From an uncultured Bacteroidales bacterium (lineage in GTDB: Bacteria > Bacteroidota > Bacteroidia > Bacteroidales > P3): DNA of 64,000 bases. This document shows positions 56,695 through 64,000 of this stretch, piece after piece; the stretch's first letter is position 1; each line of letters opens with the position of its first letter. The notes under the pieces are model-generated. The model saw only the letters and a list, made by a program, of their open reading frames with translations. It was not told the DNA's origin and did not search any database. The stretch is taken from contig ONBB01000009.1 of NCBI GenBank assembly GCA_900315935.1, forward strand, positions 1 through 64,000, written 5' to 3'. The position numbers and the translations under genes are program-made.

Positions 56695-56702
56695 AAACCA
56701 AA

Positions 56703-56726
56703 CGGAGCCGCCTTTCGGCGGCTCCG
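56703..56726. terminator. Terminator hairpin between convergent genes
   Basis: Perfect 10-base stem CGGAGCCGCC / GGCGGCTCCG with a TTTC loop, nine bases after the DPP IV stop and four before the stop of the minus-strand ATPase gene. Likely bidirectional; T-tract weak. Confidence 0.7.
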
Positions 56727-56729
56727 CTA

Positions 56730-57905
56730 TTAATAGAGCAATCCAAACGTCCACAACGGGACTACCCTGCCGTGCCCGTACTCAATATCGTCTTTGACAA
56801 TATGGCCATTGGGTATTTCTTCTATCTGGGCACCACCCTTCTTCTTGCCGCCCACTTCGAAAGTATGCTCTCCGATGACAAAGTCCGACTGCTTTGACGA
56901 AATGGTGTCGCAAATATCGCGTGTCTGGTTGTAAAAGAATGTCTCACGCAGATTACCCATATTGGTTCCCACGTTGCCCAGGGCGTACATCAGGTTCGTA
57001 TTGTCGACAAACACTTTCTCCACCTTCCCAAGGCTGCGCAGCCCTCCTGTCTCGTCGCGCAACTGCCCGATCATACCCGCCCGCTCCATATACAGGAAAT
57101 AGTCTGGCAGCACATTGCGGCTCACTCCCAGTGCATTTGCGATGCTGGAATAGTCCGGTTTGAAGGGTGCGCTCTGCGCCACAATGGCCATAAGCCTGCG
57201 CAGTTTGCGCCCGGTGGAGACAGTCATGGATGCATATTGGGGTATGTCCACTTCCAATGTTTGCGTAACAATCTGGTCCAACCGCGAAAAGAACGCACCT
57301 TCCCGACTGAAAGGATAGTACCCTTCACGCAGATACTGGCGAAACAGGGGTAGCGGATGCGGGAGTATGGCCGGGTCGACCCTGTTGCCAACAATGTCGT
57401 CAAACGTATAGACGGGCATCTCTATTCTGTGGAACATTTCAAGGTATTCGCGGAATGACAGCCCCTGCATGGAATACATCACAGCGCGGCGGCTCAAGTC
57501 GGCCTGGCCGCGAAGCAGGTCAAGCACCGATGAGCCGGTGAAAATAATGTGCAGCGACGGATGCCCATCGTATATCTCCTTTAATTCCGTAGACCAATTG
57601 GGATATTTGTGAATTTCGTCGATATACAGATGCGTGCCGCCTTCCTTGATGAAATCCGTCGCCACCTCCACCAATGTATGCTGGGCGAAATAACTTCTGT
57701 CGGCCGAGACATACAATGCGTTTTGCCTCTCCCGTTCCATCAAAATATGTTGGAGCACCAGCGTGGATTTACCCACTCCGCGTCCTCCCACCAGTCCTAT
57801 CATCCGCAGCGACCAGTCGATTGTTTGATGCTTATAGCGCACAAAATCAAGGTTTACCAGCCCCAACTGCTCGCGCATATAGTCCATAAGATGCATATCA
57901 ATCAT
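56730..57905 (-). CDS. AAA ATPase with DUF4143-like C-terminus
   Basis: A 391-residue protein: Walker A GLVGGRGVGKSTLVLQHI, Walker B HLYIDEIHKY, sensor IIFTGSSVLDLLRG and LSFREYLEM of the AAA_14/DUF4143 group, with a winged-helix-like part (YSSIANALGVSRNVLPDYFLYMERAGMI). The C-terminal nuclease-like DUF4143 end FVIGEHTFEVGGKKKGGAQI has the E-x-K pattern. Members are abundant in Bacteroidota and of unknown role. The start at 57905 is preceded by a -7 box and twin palindromes. A second member lies at 61811. Confidence 0.85.
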   Translation of the reverse strand: MIDMHLMDYMREQLGLVNLDFVRYKHQTIDWSLRMIGLVGGRGVGKSTLVLQHILMERERQNALYVSADRSYFAQHTLVEVATDFIKEGGTHLYIDEIHKYPNWSTELKEIYDGHPSLHIIFTGSSVLDLLRGQADLSRRAVMYSMQGLSFREYLEMFHRIEMPVYTFDDIVGNRVDPAILPHPLPLFRQYLREGYYPFSREGAFFSRLDQIVTQTLEVDIPQYASMTVSTGRKLRRLMAIVAQSAPFKPDYSSIANALGVSRNVLPDYFLYMERAGMIGQLRDETGGLRSLGKVEKVFVDNTNLMYALGNVGTNMGNLRETFFYNQTRDICDTISSKQSDFVIGEHTFEVGGKKKGGAQIEEIPNGHIVKDDIEYGHGRVVPLWTFGLLY

Positions 57906-57931
57906 TGTGATGTCTCCTATAATTTCGACTG

Positions 57932-57939
57932 CAAAAATA
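57932..57939 (-). promoter_or_regulatory. -7 box TATTTTTG
   Basis: Minus-strand TATTTTTGCAG, 26 bases before the ATPase start. Confidence 0.6.
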
Positions 57940-57955
57940 CAAAATAATTTCAATA

Positions 57956-58006
57956 TGCACTAAAAAAAGTGCACAATCACCAGGAATGTGCACTGAAAAA
58001 AGTGCA
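57956..58006. repeat. Twin TGCACT-N6-AGTGCA palindromes
   Basis: TGCACT and AGTGCA, six bases apart and separated by an A-run, occur at 57956-57973 and again at 57989-58006, 33 bases apart. They lie just upstream of the -7 box at 57932, where an operator would be expected. Confidence 0.75.
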
Positions 58007-58049
58007 GTAGTGGCAACTACTGTGGGTTTCGACCTTTGGCCGGGCGCGG

Positions 58050-60581
58050 CTACCTGAGCACCACCACCTTGTGGGCCGGGTGGCCGGCAACCTTCACCAG
58101 GTAGACGCCGCCTGGCAAGGCGGGTGTCCTCGCCTCGCGGGTGGCGTGGTACACCTCGCGGCCTATCGCATCGTATACGCGGTATTCCGCAACCTCATGC
58201 CCGTCGAGGCTGACATGGATATGCCCGCCGGCGTTCCAGACTTGCAGGTTGCCGGCCTGCACGTCGCGGACACCCACGCTGTCTTCACCCTCGCCGACGG
58301 CGATGTTGGAACGTATCAGCGAATCGATTCCGGCGATGTCGCAGGGACTGCTCATGACCGCTGCCACCTGGTAATACACCGTGCCGGCAGGGGCCGCCTC
58401 GTCGGTGTAGGACATGGCGCCGCCCGCAGGCAGCTGGCCGATAAGCTGCAGGTCGTTCTCCTCGGTGCCGCGATAAATCATGTAGCTTTCTAATTCGGCA
58501 CCCCTGTATTCCGGCCATGTCAGGTTCCACCGGGGGGCTGTGCCGCGGCCGATGGTGAGGTGCATGGTTTTGTGCTCCTCGCTGAACGGCGACTCGTTGC
58601 CCTGCGCATCCACCACCGTCATCTTGTAGCTGTAGCGGCGTTCACCGGGACGCGACTCCTCGTCGGTCCACACCGACGGATCGCTGTAGGGCACGGTGGC
58701 CACCAGCTCGTAGTCGCCGGCCACGGCGCCCTCGCGGTAGATCCTGTACTGCTCCACCTCATGCTCCCTGATCCAGAAGACCACGTTGCGGTCGTCCTGC
58801 ACGCTGACCATGCAGATGCTGGGAATTTCAACCTCCTCGAAGATGGCCGACACGGTGGTGTCGCCCGTGAGGGTGAAGACGGCCGGATTGTCGGTGCTTC
58901 CGTCGCCCCACCTGACGAAGCGATACCCCTCTTCGGGTACGGCCTCGAGGCTCACCTCCGTGCTGTAGGGATACGCGCCCGCCCCCACGACCGAACCCAT
59001 GGCCTCATCGTTGAGCGTTACGGACACCATATGTGTGTCGATGGCGAAGATGGCGGTAAGCGTCAGGTCGCCGTTGACCACCTCGGTGCGCACACTGTCG
59101 GTTTCGCCGTCGCTCCACCGCACGAAGTGGTGGTGTGCAAAGGCTGTGGCTGTGAGCGTTACGGTGTCAAGGTAGGCGTAGGCGCCGCCACCCGCCACCA
59201 TGCCCATGGCCTCATCGTTGCTCCCCACGGACACGGTGTACATATCCGGGGCAAAGAAAGCCGTTACCGTGCTGTCGCCTTCGAGGTAGAGCGTGTCGGG
59301 GTTGGCGGTGCGGCCATTGCTCCAATGGTCGAAGTGATAGTGCGGTGCGGCTGTTGCCTGTATGACGGCGCTTGAATCGGAGCATTGCACCGCCTGCCCG
59401 TTTTGCAGTATGATTTCCGCCGAGCCATAGAGGCTGTCGTTCACCGCCAGCGTCAAATTCCCCTCGAAATCCATTTCGACAAATCTAGAATAGGGGCCAA
59501 CAGCGGATAGGTAGGCGGCAAGCGCCCCACAGCGCACATAACATAATGCACTGTTATCAAAAAGAGAATTAGCTGTTACAAATGGCGGTACCAAAGGAAG
59601 CATCACAATGCTGTCAAGGACGAAGCAGGCACTGAAGGCAAGGTAGCCGATGCTGGTCACCGAATTGGGGATGGTAACCGAGGTCAGGCCGCTGCAGTAA
59701 TAGAAGGCATAGTCGCCGATGCTGGTCACCGAGTTGGGGATGGTGATAGAGGTCAGGCCGATGCAGTGACCGAAGGCCACGCTGCCGATGCTGGTCACCG
59801 AGTTGCCGATGGAGACGGAGGTCAGGCTGCTGCAGCCTCTGAAGGCACCGTCGCCGATGCTGGTCACCGAGTTGGGGATGGTGATAGAGGTCAGGCCGGG
59901 GCAGGCATAGAAGGCATAGCTGCCGATGCCGGTTACCGAGGTGGGGATGGTGGTGGTTTGGCATCCAAAGAGGAGGGTATTGGTGGCAGTTTCGATTATC
60001 GCATTGCAGTTGTTGCGGCTGTCGTATATGGTGTTTCCACTGGAAACTACAATGGAAGTCAGGCCGCTGCAGAAATAGAAGGCACGGTCGCCGATGCTGG
60101 TCACCGAATTGGGGATGGTAACCGAGGTCAGGCCGCTGCAGAAATTGAAGGCCCAACTGCCGATGCTGGTCACCGAGTTGGGGATGGTGATAGAGGTCAG
60201 GCCGCTGCAGTAAGAGAAGGCTTCGACTCCGATGCTGGTCACCGAGTTGGGGATGGTAACCGAGGTCAGGCCGCTGCAGCCAGTAAAGACCTGGTCGCCG
60301 ATGCTGGTCACCGAGTTGGGGATGGTGATAGAGGTCAGGCCACTGCAGCCAGAGAAGGCATAGTCGCCGATGCTGGTTACAGTAAAGGTGTTCCCTCCAT
60401 AAACTACACTGTCAGGGATTACAACAGCACCACTGGGACAACCGTAACCCCAGCATCTGGCGACCGAGGCTGTCCATGTGCTACTGGAGAGGGTGTAATT
60501 CAGGCCTCCGATAGACACGGTCTGGGTCATCCCCAGCATCGCGACCATCATCAAGGCTGCTAATAATAATATTTTTTTCAT
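58050..60581 (-). CDS. BspA-type leucine-rich-repeat T9SS surface protein
   Basis: An 843-residue exported protein: signal peptide to LGMTQ; about ten LRR_5/BspA repeats (CSGLTSITIPNSVTSIGDYAF, residues about 70-320); three InlB-B-like repeats (HYHFDHWSNGRTANPDTLYLEGDSTVTAFF, about 410-600); a fibronectin-III-like stretch (RNVVFWIREHEVEQYRIYREG); and a C-terminal sorting domain (HVSLDGHEVAEYRVYDAIG, LPGGVYLVKVAGHPAHKVVV). BspA proteins bind host proteins or other bacteria. Start overlaps the upstream unknown gene (ATGA). Confidence 0.92.
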   Translation of the reverse strand: MKKILLLAALMMVAMLGMTQTVSIGGLNYTLSSSTWTASVARCWGYGCPSGAVVIPDSVVYGGNTFTVTSIGDYAFSGCSGLTSITIPNSVTSIGDQVFTGCSGLTSVTIPNSVTSIGVEAFSYCSGLTSITIPNSVTSIGSWAFNFCSGLTSVTIPNSVTSIGDRAFYFCSGLTSIVVSSGNTIYDSRNNCNAIIETATNTLLFGCQTTTIPTSVTGIGSYAFYACPGLTSITIPNSVTSIGDGAFRGCSSLTSVSIGNSVTSIGSVAFGHCIGLTSITIPNSVTSIGDYAFYYCSGLTSVTIPNSVTSIGYLAFSACFVLDSIVMLPLVPPFVTANSLFDNSALCYVRCGALAAYLSAVGPYSRFVEMDFEGNLTLAVNDSLYGSAEIILQNGQAVQCSDSSAVIQATAAPHYHFDHWSNGRTANPDTLYLEGDSTVTAFFAPDMYTVSVGSNDEAMGMVAGGGAYAYLDTVTLTATAFAHHHFVRWSDGETDSVRTEVVNGDLTLTAIFAIDTHMVSVTLNDEAMGSVVGAGAYPYSTEVSLEAVPEEGYRFVRWGDGSTDNPAVFTLTGDTTVSAIFEEVEIPSICMVSVQDDRNVVFWIREHEVEQYRIYREGAVAGDYELVATVPYSDPSVWTDEESRPGERRYSYKMTVVDAQGNESPFSEEHKTMHLTIGRGTAPRWNLTWPEYRGAELESYMIYRGTEENDLQLIGQLPAGGAMSYTDEAAPAGTVYYQVAAVMSSPCDIAGIDSLIRSNIAVGEGEDSVGVRDVQAGNLQVWNAGGHIHVSLDGHEVAEYRVYDAIGREVYHATREARTPALPGGVYLVKVAGHPAHKVVVLR
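59640..60370. repeat. 69-bp tandem LRR-coding repeats
   Basis: Units carrying GATGCTGGTCACCGAGTTGG and GGATGGTGATAGAGGTCAGG recur about every 69 bases with very few changes, more uniform than needed for the protein, pointing to recent duplication or gene conversion. Confidence 0.85.
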
Positions 60582-61414
60582 TGATGATTATTTTTTAAAC
60601 ATTTCTTAACGCTGTAATTGAACACCAAGCCTTCGAGGAATCCCTCTCCATGCAAATAATCGCGTAGGTCGCGCCATACTTCATTGGTTTTTGCACAAGT
60701 GCATTTTATGCCCTGGGTCTTTCCTTCTTTTGAAAGAACGTACTTGACAATTTGCGAAGCCCCTTCTAGCGTAGGTCTCTCAAATCCCATGTTCTCCGAT
60801 GTGGACTTCCTGCAAGGCACAAAACTATACATTCCATCAACAGGCTTGTCAAAGGTGGCACCACGATACACATATCCGTCTGGCTGAATTTTGCCTTGCA
60901 GAATTATTTCTTTGGCATAAGGATGATCCTGCTCTACTTCATTCAGGAAGTCCGCTTGGGATTGCTTACGTTCAATAACAAAAACCGTGTCGAGTACAAA
61001 CTTTCTTCCTACAGACGAACCAAACAGCAAAAGGTCTCCTCGTTGCAACTCTTGCAGAGAGGGATATCCCTTAATCATACAGCAACTGTACACAAAGCCC
61101 TCTATAAAGACAAACGGATCAGTGTTCAAGGCCTTTTCGGTCCTCGGCTTGCACACAAAAGGCTCGTGTACGTGTTTCGGCCAGTTGCCTTTCCGGGAGA
61201 TATTGTTCACCCGAGAGCACTTGGACGGGGCTTCCCATTCTCCCCAAAATTCAAGTTTCACATTGTCCTCACGCGCCCCATCGCTTCCAATACAGTCGCC
61301 TGTGGTACACATAAACTTGCGGCAGTGAGTCTCTCTGACATTCCAATCACAGCAATCACTCCCCTTGCTGACGCGGGGTTCAGGTCCTGGATGATAAAGT
61401 TGAATAATCTTCAT
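60578..61414 (-). CDS. Conserved-looking protein of unknown function
   Basis: A 278-residue protein beginning MKIIQLYHPGPEPRVSKGSD. Distinct blocks: CCDWNVRETHCRKFMCTTGDC, LEFWGEWEAPSKCS, LQRGDLLLFGSSVGRKFVLDTVFVIE, and GFERPTLEGASQIVKYVLSKEG. The GDLLLFGS...FVLDTVFVI stretch resembles PUA/EVE/ASCH-like nucleic-acid-binding folds, but this is a guess from pattern. Rich in Cys; no signal peptide or membrane helix, so cytoplasmic. AT-richer than its neighbours and translationally coupled to the BspA gene, an odd pairing. I do not know its function. Confidence 0.65.
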   Translation of the reverse strand: MKIIQLYHPGPEPRVSKGSDCCDWNVRETHCRKFMCTTGDCIGSDGAREDNVKLEFWGEWEAPSKCSRVNNISRKGNWPKHVHEPFVCKPRTEKALNTDPFVFIEGFVYSCCMIKGYPSLQELQRGDLLLFGSSVGRKFVLDTVFVIERKQSQADFLNEVEQDHPYAKEIILQGKIQPDGYVYRGATFDKPVDGMYSFVPCRKSTSENMGFERPTLEGASQIVKYVLSKEGKTQGIKCTCAKTNEVWRDLRDYLHGEGFLEGLVFNYSVKKCLKNNHQ

Positions 61415-61439
61415 AGGGAATGTTGTTGAATATTGTTTT

Positions 61440-61579
61440 TCTCGTTGGGATTCCTTGTGTTCATAGAAGGCTGCAGTCCTGCACTGCATCCAATTGCAAC
61501 GAGCCACCGACGGAGTCCATGCGGAGTCCGAAGGCAGATGGGAATTGATATACGGGAATGGTGCTGGTGGCAGAAACAA
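61440..61579 (-). pseudogene. Remnant resembling the BspA N-terminal region
   Basis: In the minus frame continuous with the unknown gene the DNA reads LPSDSAWTPSVARCNWMQC. The BspA protein has LSSSTWTASVARCWGYGC after its signal peptide; ten of 17 positions agree. It may be what is left of a paralogue's start, or a shared repeat. No start codon or signal peptide is kept. Confidence 0.35.
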
Positions 61580-61730
61580 CCACCTCTCTGTGGGCTTCAG
61601 AGAATGTGCGCTGGTCGCGTGCTGCGGGGGGGGGTGGTGATTATCAGGTAGTTATGAATATACATCTGCATTTTGCGGCTGTTTCTTTACTGCTGCAAAA
61701 TTACGAAGAAAAATCCATCCGGCAAAATTT

Positions 61731-61765
61731 ATTTTGCCATGTGCGGGAAAGTGTGTATCTTTGCA
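61731..61765 (+). promoter_or_regulatory. Promoter block, copy 1 (with TATCTTTG)
   Basis: ATTTTGCCATGTGCGGGAAA followed by GTGTGTATCTTTGCA. Identical over 35 bases to 63113-63147. The -7 box is 61756-61763, 48 bases before the ATPase start. Confidence 0.75.
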
Positions 61766-61810
61766 GTCGAAAAAAATGCATATTTTGACAAAAAAATCGA
61801 ACAGCCAACA

Positions 61811-63070
61811 ATGATAAATAGAGATTATCTTCTGAACAAGTTGCTGTTACGCCGCCACAACAATATGATAAAAGTCATTACAGGGATGCGGCGATGTGGC
61901 AAATCGTATCTACTCTTCAACCTATTTTCCAATGCTTTGGTTTCTGAGGGTGTAAAAGAAGACCATATTATCAGAATCAACCTCGAAGACCGCCGTAGGA
62001 AGAGCCTGCGAGACCCCGATGGGCTACTGCATTATATCGACAGTCAAATGGTTGACAACGAGATGTACTACATTCTGCTCGACGAGGTTCAATATGTCAA
62101 GGAATTCGAAGATGTGCTGAACAGCTACCTGCACATCCCCAATGCCGATGTTTACGTTACCGGCTCCAATGCTCGTTTTCTGTCGAAAGATGTCATCACC
62201 GAATTCCGCGGACGCGGCGACGAAGTCCATATCCATCCCCTCTCGTTTGCGGAATTCCTCGGCGCACCCCATAAGAATGACCTGCCAAGAGAAGACCAGC
62301 TATTGGAATATATCACCTATGGCGGCCTGCCGCAAGTGGCATTGATGAAAACCGAACAGGAAAAAAGGTCATTCCTCCGCTCACTGTTCACGCATACCTA
62401 CCTGAAAGACATAAAGGAGCGACACGGCATCAGGTTGGATGCAGACCTGGAGGAATTGGTCAACATTCTGGCTTCATCGATAGGTGGCCTGACCAACCCC
62501 AGGAAATTGGCAAACACTTTTAAAAGTGTCAAAGGCAGCGAAATCACGCAGGACACCATAAAGAATTACCTGGAACATCTCCAGGATGCCTTCCTCGTCG
62601 AGAAGTCGCTTCGGTACGACATCAAGGGGAAGCGATATATTGACACTCCCGCAAAATACTACTTCGAGGATCTTGGGCTGAGAAATGCCCGATTGAATTT
62701 CCGCCAAATGGAAGAGACCCACCTCATGGAAAACCTCATCTACAACGAGTTGCGGCGCAGCGGCATGGATGTGGATGTGGGCGAGGTAACCGTGGTGGTT
62801 CCCAAGCCGGAAGGAGGCAGCGAGCGCCGACACCTGGAGGTGGATTTCGTTTGCAACCAGGGGTTCCGCCGATGCTATATACAATCGGCCTACCGAATTG
62901 ACGACGAAGCGAAACGTGAGCAGGAACTCCGCTCGCTCCAAAAAATCAATGACAGCTTCCGCAAAGTTGTCATCGTATGGGGGGCTACGCCTCGCCACCA
63001 AAACGATGACGGGATACTGTTTATCAGTCTCTATGACTTTCTGACAAATCCCGACAGCCTAATGGAATAA
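61811..63070 (+). CDS. AAA ATPase with DUF4143 domain
   Basis: A 419-residue protein: Walker A TGMRRCGKSYLL, Walker B YYILLDEVQYV, sensor VYVTGSNARFLSKDV, LSFAEFLGA, GGLPQVALM, then TLKDI-like LFTHTYLKDIKERHG, and the C-terminal DUF4143 part LMENLIYNELRRSG...HLEVDFVC with a PD-(D/E)xK-like pattern. Very typical of the AAA_14-DUF4143 family, of unknown role. The ATG 61811 directly precedes MINRDYLLNKLLLRR; the frame upstream is promoter DNA. It shares a promoter block with ribE. Confidence 0.9.
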   Translation: MINRDYLLNKLLLRRHNNMIKVITGMRRCGKSYLLFNLFSNALVSEGVKEDHIIRINLEDRRRKSLRDPDGLLHYIDSQMVDNEMYYILLDEVQYVKEFEDVLNSYLHIPNADVYVTGSNARFLSKDVITEFRGRGDEVHIHPLSFAEFLGAPHKNDLPREDQLLEYITYGGLPQVALMKTEQEKRSFLRSLFTHTYLKDIKERHGIRLDADLEELVNILASSIGGLTNPRKLANTFKSVKGSEITQDTIKNYLEHLQDAFLVEKSLRYDIKGKRYIDTPAKYYFEDLGLRNARLNFRQMEETHLMENLIYNELRRSGMDVDVGEVTVVVPKPEGGSERRHLEVDFVCNQGFRRCYIQSAYRIDDEAKREQELRSLQKINDSFRKVVIVWGATPRHQNDDGILFISLYDFLTNPDSLME

Positions 63071-63112
63071 GCACCCTGCAATACACAAATAACCAGGCAC
63101 GTTCATAAAATC

Positions 63113-63147
63113 ATTTTGCCATGTGCGGGAAAGTGTGTATCTTTGCA
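63113..63147 (+). promoter_or_regulatory. Promoter block, copy 2 (with TATCTTTG)
   Basis: Exact 35-base copy of 61731-61765; the -7 box is 63138-63145, 32 bases before the riboflavin synthase start. Confidence 0.75.
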
Positions 63148-63177
63148 CTGCATTTTTGAATAAGACAAAACAGAAAT

Positions 63178-63789
63178 ATGTTCACAGGAATCATTGAAAT
63201 GACGGCCCGCGTCGTCAACATCGAGAAGGAAAACACCAACTACCACTTCACCCTCGAGGTGCCTTTCGGCGACGAGCTGGCCATCGACCAGAGCATGGCC
63301 CACGACGGCTGCTGCCTCACCGTGGTGCGTGTCGACAAAGAGAAGAAGCAGTACACCGTTACCGCCATGGACGAGACGATGCTCAAGACCAACCTCTCCA
63401 CCTGGCAGGTGGGCACCGAGGTCAACGTGGAGCGCTCGATGCGCATGGACGGCCGCTTCGACGGCCACATCGTGCAGGGACACGTCGACCAGACCGCCAC
63501 CTGCACCCGCGTGGTCGACGAGAACGGCTCCTGGCGCTTCTACTTCGAGTACGACCAGAAGAACGCCCCCTCCATCACCGTCCCCAAGGGCTCCATCAGC
63601 ATCAACGGCGTAAGCCTCACGGTGGTCGACTCCGAGCCCGGCATGTTCTCCGTCGCCATCATCCCCTACACCTTCCAGGTTACCAACTTCCACAACTTCC
63701 GCCCCGGCACCGTGGTCAACATCGAGTTCGACGTCTTCGGCAAGTACGTCCAGCGCCTGCTGGAGCAGTATTTGGCTGCGCAAAAATGA
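63178..63789 (+). CDS. ribE: Riboflavin synthase (alpha subunit)
   Basis: A 203-residue enzyme that dismutates two lumazines to riboflavin. MFTGIIEMTARVVNIE is the classic N-terminus; two lumazine-binding repeats follow (VPFGDELAIDQSMAHDGCCLTVV and VPKGSISINGVSLTVVDSE), with HIVQGHVDQTATC. Length normal. No FMN riboswitch is seen in the short leader; transcription starts from the duplicated promoter. The stop overlaps the next start. Confidence 0.95.
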   Translation: MFTGIIEMTARVVNIEKENTNYHFTLEVPFGDELAIDQSMAHDGCCLTVVRVDKEKKQYTVTAMDETMLKTNLSTWQVGTEVNVERSMRMDGRFDGHIVQGHVDQTATCTRVVDENGSWRFYFEYDQKNAPSITVPKGSISINGVSLTVVDSEPGMFSVAIIPYTFQVTNFHNFRPGTVVNIEFDVFGKYVQRLLEQYLAAQK

Positions 63790-64000
63790 CGCGGCTGGTC
63801 ATACTGGATTTCGACGGTACGCTGGCCGACACGCAGCCCATCATCGTCGGCTCCATCCAGCGCACACTGGCCGAACTGGGGCTGCCGGCGCGGAGCGATG
63901 CCGAGTGCGCCGCCATCATCGGGTTGCCGCTGGTGGAGTGCTTCGAGCGACTTCTCACCCCCACCCCCCTGCGGGGTACTCCCCCTTGTGAAGGGGGAGC
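63786..64000 (+). CDS. HAD family phosphatase, N-terminal part
   Basis: Open to the window end; about 71 residues visible. MTRLVILDFDGTLADTQPIIVGS carries HAD motif I (DFDGTLADT) and the cap start SIQRTLAELGLPA, as in phosphoglycolate-phosphatase-like enzymes. From about residue 57 (LTPTPLRGTPPCEGG) the sequence is a known type of inverted word repeat rather than HAD cap, so the gene carries an in-frame insert or is broken there. Starts inside the ribE stop (ATGA). Confidence 0.8.
   Translation, partial: MTRLVILDFDGTLADTQPIIVGSIQRTLAELGLPARSDAECAAIIGLPLVECFERLLTPTPLRGTPPCEGG
63956..64000 (+). repeat. CTCCCCCTT hairpin word insert in the HAD gene
   Basis: Contains CCCCCCTGCGGGG and the perfect hairpin CTCCCCCTT-GTG-AAGGGGGAG (63979-63999). 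Read in frame as TPTPLRGTPPCEGG. The copy is cut by the window end. Confidence 0.8.

Larger units (their letters stand above)
61415..61810. other. Intergenic region with BspA-like remnant and promoter
   Basis: A 396-base gap. The left part holds the remnant at 61440-61579, the middle a G-run (61625-61634) and AT-rich DNA, the right part the duplicated promoter block at 61731. No intact gene is seen. Confidence 0.55.

Noticed and set aside
59640..60370. Possible CRISPR or intergenic tandem repeat
   Set aside because: The units code in frame for BspA leucine-rich repeats within one protein.
63071..63177. FMN riboswitch before riboflavin synthase
   Set aside because: The leader after the -7 box is about 30 bases, far too short for the aptamer.
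1..64000. tRNA, rRNA or transposase genes
   Set aside because: I looked for T-loop GTTCGA-type cloverleaf patterns, rRNA-like stretches and transposase motifs and found none convincing; short or degenerate ones could have been missed by eye.

Overview
The window reads as chromosomal DNA of a GC-rich member of the Bacteroidales. The evidence is the promoter style (repeated TAnnTTTG -7 boxes), parts of the type IX secretion and gliding system (PorZ, GldH, C-terminal sorting domains), a TonB-dependent receptor, a BspA-type leucine-rich-repeat protein, the Bacteroidota type of urocanate hydratase and many Bacteroidota-only hypotheticals. I saw no rRNA, tRNA, prophage, transposase or CRISPR array. 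I do not assign it below order level; an animal gut or rumen resident is plausible from the secreted glycan and peptide enzymes (PNGase F, DPP IV, C69 and S8 peptidases), but that is inference.

Layout. 1-1.6 kb: end of an MBOAT O-acyltransferase gene and its SGNH-hydrolase-like partner. 1.7-7.6 kb: secreted C69 dipeptidase, HEPN/MNT pair, secreted PNGase F, CapA-like protein and an FMN-binding secreted protein. 8-11.1 kb: a mosaic lipoprotein gene, then a tight PqqD-like / HPr-kinase-like / signal-peptidase-VanZ fusion / lipoprotein operon. 11.1-17.6 kb (minus): RlmN, PBP1A, GldH, RicT-like PSP1 protein, DNA polymerase III delta'. 18-23 kb: DUF6266 protein, FISUMP lipoprotein, EEP-family hydrolase, EF-hand membrane protein, TIGR04076 protein. 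23-31.3 kb (plus): DUF1846, DeoD, TsaC, YvlD-like protein, PanC, a UvrD helicase carrying a DnaQ-type exonuclease, and two AT-rich exported proteins. 31.4-41.9 kb (minus): TonB receptor, queF-queE-queD-queC with a candidate preQ1-I riboswitch, an ECF sigma / anti-sigma / outer-membrane operon, a SIMPL protein and a T9SS cargo. 42-52.7 kb (minus): HutU, S8 protease, RecO, PorZ, MreD, MreC, Gmk, and a Pro/Glu-rich hypothetical. 53-64 kb: dolichol-phosphate-mannose-synthase-like enzyme, a GxxExxY nuclease-like gene bracketed by repeats, DPP IV, two DUF4143 ATPases, BspA protein with an unknown upstream partner, riboflavin synthase and a truncated HAD hydrolase.

The most unusual property is repeat biology. 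At least four families of intergenic repeats recur in these 64 kb. In addition, short DNA 'words' and a 72-bp double-palindromic element are inserted in frame inside real genes (RlmN, the EEP hydrolase, QueE, RecO, the helicase, an anti-sigma factor, PNGase F, CapA, the S8 protease and a HAD hydrolase), adding tens of residues without breaking the frames. The GxxExxY gene is bracketed by inverted copies of the same repeat that then forms a four-unit tandem array up to the DPP IV start codon, which makes it the best candidate here for an undescribed mobile or repeat-associated system.
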